Source: Candidatus Zixiibacteriota bacterium
Lineage (GTDB): Bacteria; Zixibacteria; MSB-5A5; JAABVY01; JAHJOQ01
DNA: 8,676 nucleotides
Reading direction: 5' to 3'
Assembly: GCA_030631455.1 (NCBI GenBank)
Contig: DAOVLC010000042.1
Coordinates: 1 to 8,676 of the forward strand
The notes beneath the pieces were generated by a model, which ran no database searches, had not been told where the DNA came from, and saw only the letters and a program-made list of their open reading frames with translations. Positions 6,894-8,676 of the stretch are shown one piece after another. Position numbers and translations under genes: made by a program. The first letter of the stretch is position 1, and every line of letters starts with the position of its first letter.

Positions 6894-7991
6894 ATGCCTG
6901 AACCCTTCTCCATACCATACCAGCCAACTGTCAGCAGGCTACTGACTAATGCGCTCAGATCAGGGCGGCTGCATTCGGCGTACATGTTCTCTGGAATCGA
7001 GGGCTACGGCAAGTGGGATACCGCAATCACATTTGCAGCAGAGATTCTCTCCATGCAGTGGAACACTGACTCTGAGAGGCAGATGGCGGCCAGGAAAGTC
7101 CACAAACTGATTCACCCTGATCTGCATCTTGTCTTCCCGATGCCGTCGCCGAAGAACAAGACCGAGGCAGGCGAACTCCCCCAGTTTTTTCGCCAGTCAA
7201 AGGTCGACGAGCCGTTTGCGCCTGTCGAATATGGTCGGGTTGTCAATATCCTGATCGAAAAGGTCAAGGAACTGAAGAGGGCGCTGAGCATAACGGCATC
7301 AGAAGGCGGCTACCGGGTATGTATCATCCAGCAAGTGGAACGGGCACCCAGCACGAGTTTCGATATCCTCCTCAAAACAATCGAGGAGCCGCCGCCGATG
7401 ACTGTGCTGATCCTCTTGACCGACAATATCAGACGGCTTCCGGCGACCGTCGTTTCGCGCTGTCAGAAGGTACGCTTCGTGCCGGTGGCCGCGTCATATA
7501 TCGAGCAATATCTAACCGACAAGAAGGAGTTGTCGCAGGAAGATGCGAAGCGGTATGCCAGATTATCGGAAGGCAGTTTCTCGGAAGCGTACCGCCTGTC
7601 TCAGAGTGACATCTCAGAACGACGAGAGATTGCAATAAGCCTTCTCGGCGTAATAGCTACTGGCTCCAAGAGCGCAAGCTTCGAGGCTCTGAACGAAGCA
7701 ATCGATATGCGGAACCGTGACGAAGTCTTTGCGATGATAAAATTGTGGCAGGGATTCTTTCGTGATATTCTAATACTCAGCGAAGGTCTGCCGGACAGCT
7801 ATCTCCTCAACGGTGATTACAGGAATGATCTCGAACGCATATCGGCTCAGTATAGCGGTCACCACGCTATCTGCAACTCGATGATCGAACTCCTCGAAAC
7901 CCAGAAACTATTCTACCGAAATGTCCCACCAAGACTCGCACTGACCGAGCTTGCATGGCAACTGAATGAACTGACCACAGGGGTTGCCTGA
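6894..7991 (+). CDS. holB: DNA polymerase III subunit delta' (clamp-loader stator)
   Basis: This 365-residue AAA+ protein matches the delta' subunit of the clamp loader, which works with delta and tau/gamma to load the sliding clamp in replication. RLHSAYMFSG (25-34) leads to a Walker A-like GIEGYGKW (34-41), with Trp where Thr/Ser normally binds nucleotide. The Walker B position reads IIQQVERA with no acidic pair in the usual place. LLKTIEEPP (159-167) and the SRC motif (R189, the arginine finger delivered to the neighbouring subunit) are intact. Residues 53-73 should hold the four-cysteine zinc module but contain no cysteine. The insert HPDLHLVFPMPSPKN (74-88) is of a type I associate with Bacteroidota/Chlorobiota-like lineages. 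ATG 6894 is the only workable start: an in-frame TGA is at 6888-6890 and the family N-terminus aligns here. It lacks a Shine-Dalgarno site. It is 85 bases downstream of the peptidase with its own promoter, so probably a separate unit. Confidence 0.88.
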   Translation: MPEPFSIPYQPTVSRLLTNALRSGRLHSAYMFSGIEGYGKWDTAITFAAEILSMQWNTDSERQMAARKVHKLIHPDLHLVFPMPSPKNKTEAGELPQFFRQSKVDEPFAPVEYGRVVNILIEKVKELKRALSITASEGGYRVCIIQQVERAPSTSFDILLKTIEEPPPMTVLILLTDNIRRLPATVVSRCQKVRFVPVAASYIEQYLTDKKELSQEDAKRYARLSEGSFSEAYRLSQSDISERREIAISLLGVIATGSKSASFEALNEAIDMRNRDEVFAMIKLWQGFFRDILILSEGLPDSYLLNGDYRNDLERISAQYSGHHAICNSMIELLETQKLFYRNVPPRLALTELAWQLNELTTGVA

Positions 7992-8006
7992 CCGCAGAGT
8001 AATGCA

Positions 8007-8028
8007 CTAACAACCGGCGATTAGTTAG
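8007..8028. repeat. Short inverted repeat between convergent holB and DUF116 genes
   Basis: CTAAC (8007-8011) and GTTAG (8024-8028) are a perfect 5-bp inverted repeat around a 12-base loop that contains the DUF116 stop codon. It has no T-run and is AT-rich, so it is a weak terminator candidate at best. The 29-base gap holds nothing else I can identify. Confidence 0.2.
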
Positions 8029-8676
8029 CAGACAGGAATTTCTTGATCAGGGACTCCAATTCTTCCCTGTCGATTTTGGTATTCTTGCAGGGGCCTTCCG
8101 GGCGCATAATCGGAAGCCCGATCACCGGAATGTGCGGATTCACTTCGAGAAAACCGGACAGCAGATCTCGTTCGCACGCGACTGCAATTATCACTTTCGG
8201 CATCGAGGTCTTGATCTGCTGGCGTGCCTGCTGGCCGCCGCCTGCTGTCGCCATCTTGAACTTGTACCTGTCCCGAAGTGATCTCATATAGACATTATCA
8301 TCACGCCTCAGGCATCTCGGCAGAAGCACGAGAAGCTCTTCGGGAGAAATAAGCCTTCTTCCCGGCAGAATGATATTGTGAATTCTGAGAAACGAACTGA
8401 AAAGTCTGTCGGCCGACACGCCAACAATCTTGCGGACTCTCAGCGCTATATTCAGAAGCCAGTTGACGGGCAGCGGTATTACGAGGAGTCTCCCGAGTAT
8501 CGACAGGCCACTTACGGCCGAGAATACAAAAAACAGTAACCAGAGAGCAACGACCGCGCAGAAGGCGTAGGCGACCCATTTAATTGTCGTGTATAGCGCT
8601 GGACTTATCTCAATAATCCGAGGTTCTATCAGCCAGAGAATCGCGAAAACCACGGAGATCACAACCGCGACAGCAA
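8021..8676 (-). CDS. DUF116 membrane protein (5' end outside window)
   Basis: The stop is TAA read from 8023 to 8021. The frame stays open to the window edge (another AVAV just upstream), so the GTG at 8662 is only a possible start, and the first hydrophobic helix probably begins further out. Counting from that GTG, two membrane helices (about 1-13, truncated, and 24-50) are followed by a cytosolic DUF116 domain: LLPRCLRRDD (near 107-117), ATAGGGQQAR, VIIAVACERDLLSGF (near 154-168), IPVIGLP and RPEGPCKNT (near 188-196). DUF116 has no firmly established function. Many members have a CxxCGxC-type cluster between the PRCL and GG motifs; here that stretch reads NVYMRSLRDRYKFKMA, with no cysteine. 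Cysteines remain in PRCL, VAC and GPC. It is convergent with holB, 29 bases apart. Function is unknown; family assignment is by motif recall. Confidence 0.75.
   Translation of the reverse strand, partial: AVAVVISVVFAILWLIEPRIIEISPALYTTIKWVAYAFCAVVALWLLFFVFSAVSGLSILGRLLVIPLPVNWLLNIALRVRKIVGVSADRLFSSFLRIHNIILPGRRLISPEELLVLLPRCLRRDDNVYMRSLRDRYKFKMATAGGGQQARQQIKTSMPKVIIAVACERDLLSGFLEVNPHIPVIGLPIMRPEGPCKNTKIDREELESLIKKFLSAN

Noticed and set aside
8660..8662. GTG at 8662 as the firm start of the DUF116 gene
   Set aside because: Hydrophobic in-frame codons continue to the window edge and no ribosome site can be seen, so the true start is probably outside.
1..8676. CRISPR arrays, tRNA/rRNA genes, insertion sequences or attachment sites
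   Set aside because: I found no regularly spaced repeats, no cloverleaf or rRNA-like stretches, and no transposase or integrase motifs on either strand.

Overview
The window appears to be bacterial chromosomal DNA with balanced base composition. It holds five protein genes, two of them cut by the window edges. Only broad taxonomic hints exist. The DNA polymerase III delta' protein has the HPDLHLVFP-type insert I associate with Bacteroidota/Chlorobiota-like lineages and related uncultured phyla, and a DUF116 membrane protein lies beside it. Promoters resemble the sigma-70 type (TTGACA/TATAAT). The Zixibacteria/FCB-like placement is an inference with low confidence. I see no rRNA, tRNA, CRISPR array, insertion sequence or phage gene.

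Layout. Positions 3-2645 (+) hold most of a large three-part protein: an APH-fold kinase of the hydroxylysine-kinase type, an M23/LytM-like domain, and a class III PLP enzyme of the ethanolamine-phosphate / 5-phosphohydroxylysine phospho-lyase type. Its N-terminal kinase lobe is outside the window. It converges on a sodium:solute symporter (2654-4447, -), only 8 bases away, with a hairpin covering both gene ends. The symporter diverges from a secreted HExxH zinc peptidase (4661-6808, +). Their 213-base shared intergenic region carries a good promoter in each direction and a 9-bp inverted repeat between the promoters. A delta' clamp-loader gene (6894-7991, +) follows, with its own promoter placed so close that the mRNA may be leaderless. 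The last gene is a DUF116 membrane protein (8021-8676, -), open at the window edge.

How the parts may fit. The first three genes can be read as a nutrient-scavenging set. An exported peptidase would release peptides or amino compounds, a Na+-coupled carrier would import a small solute, and the fusion enzyme would phosphorylate a hydroxylated amine and then eliminate phosphate and ammonia. The kinase and lyase chemistry is supported by family motifs. The link to the peptidase and transporter is inference from adjacency only. The last two genes look like housekeeping or unrelated functions.

The most unusual points are: the M23 domain inside a presumably cytosolic kinase/lyase fusion, with Asn in place of one expected catalytic His; the structured divergent promoter region; the possibly leaderless delta' gene; and the loss of the zinc-binding cysteines in delta'.
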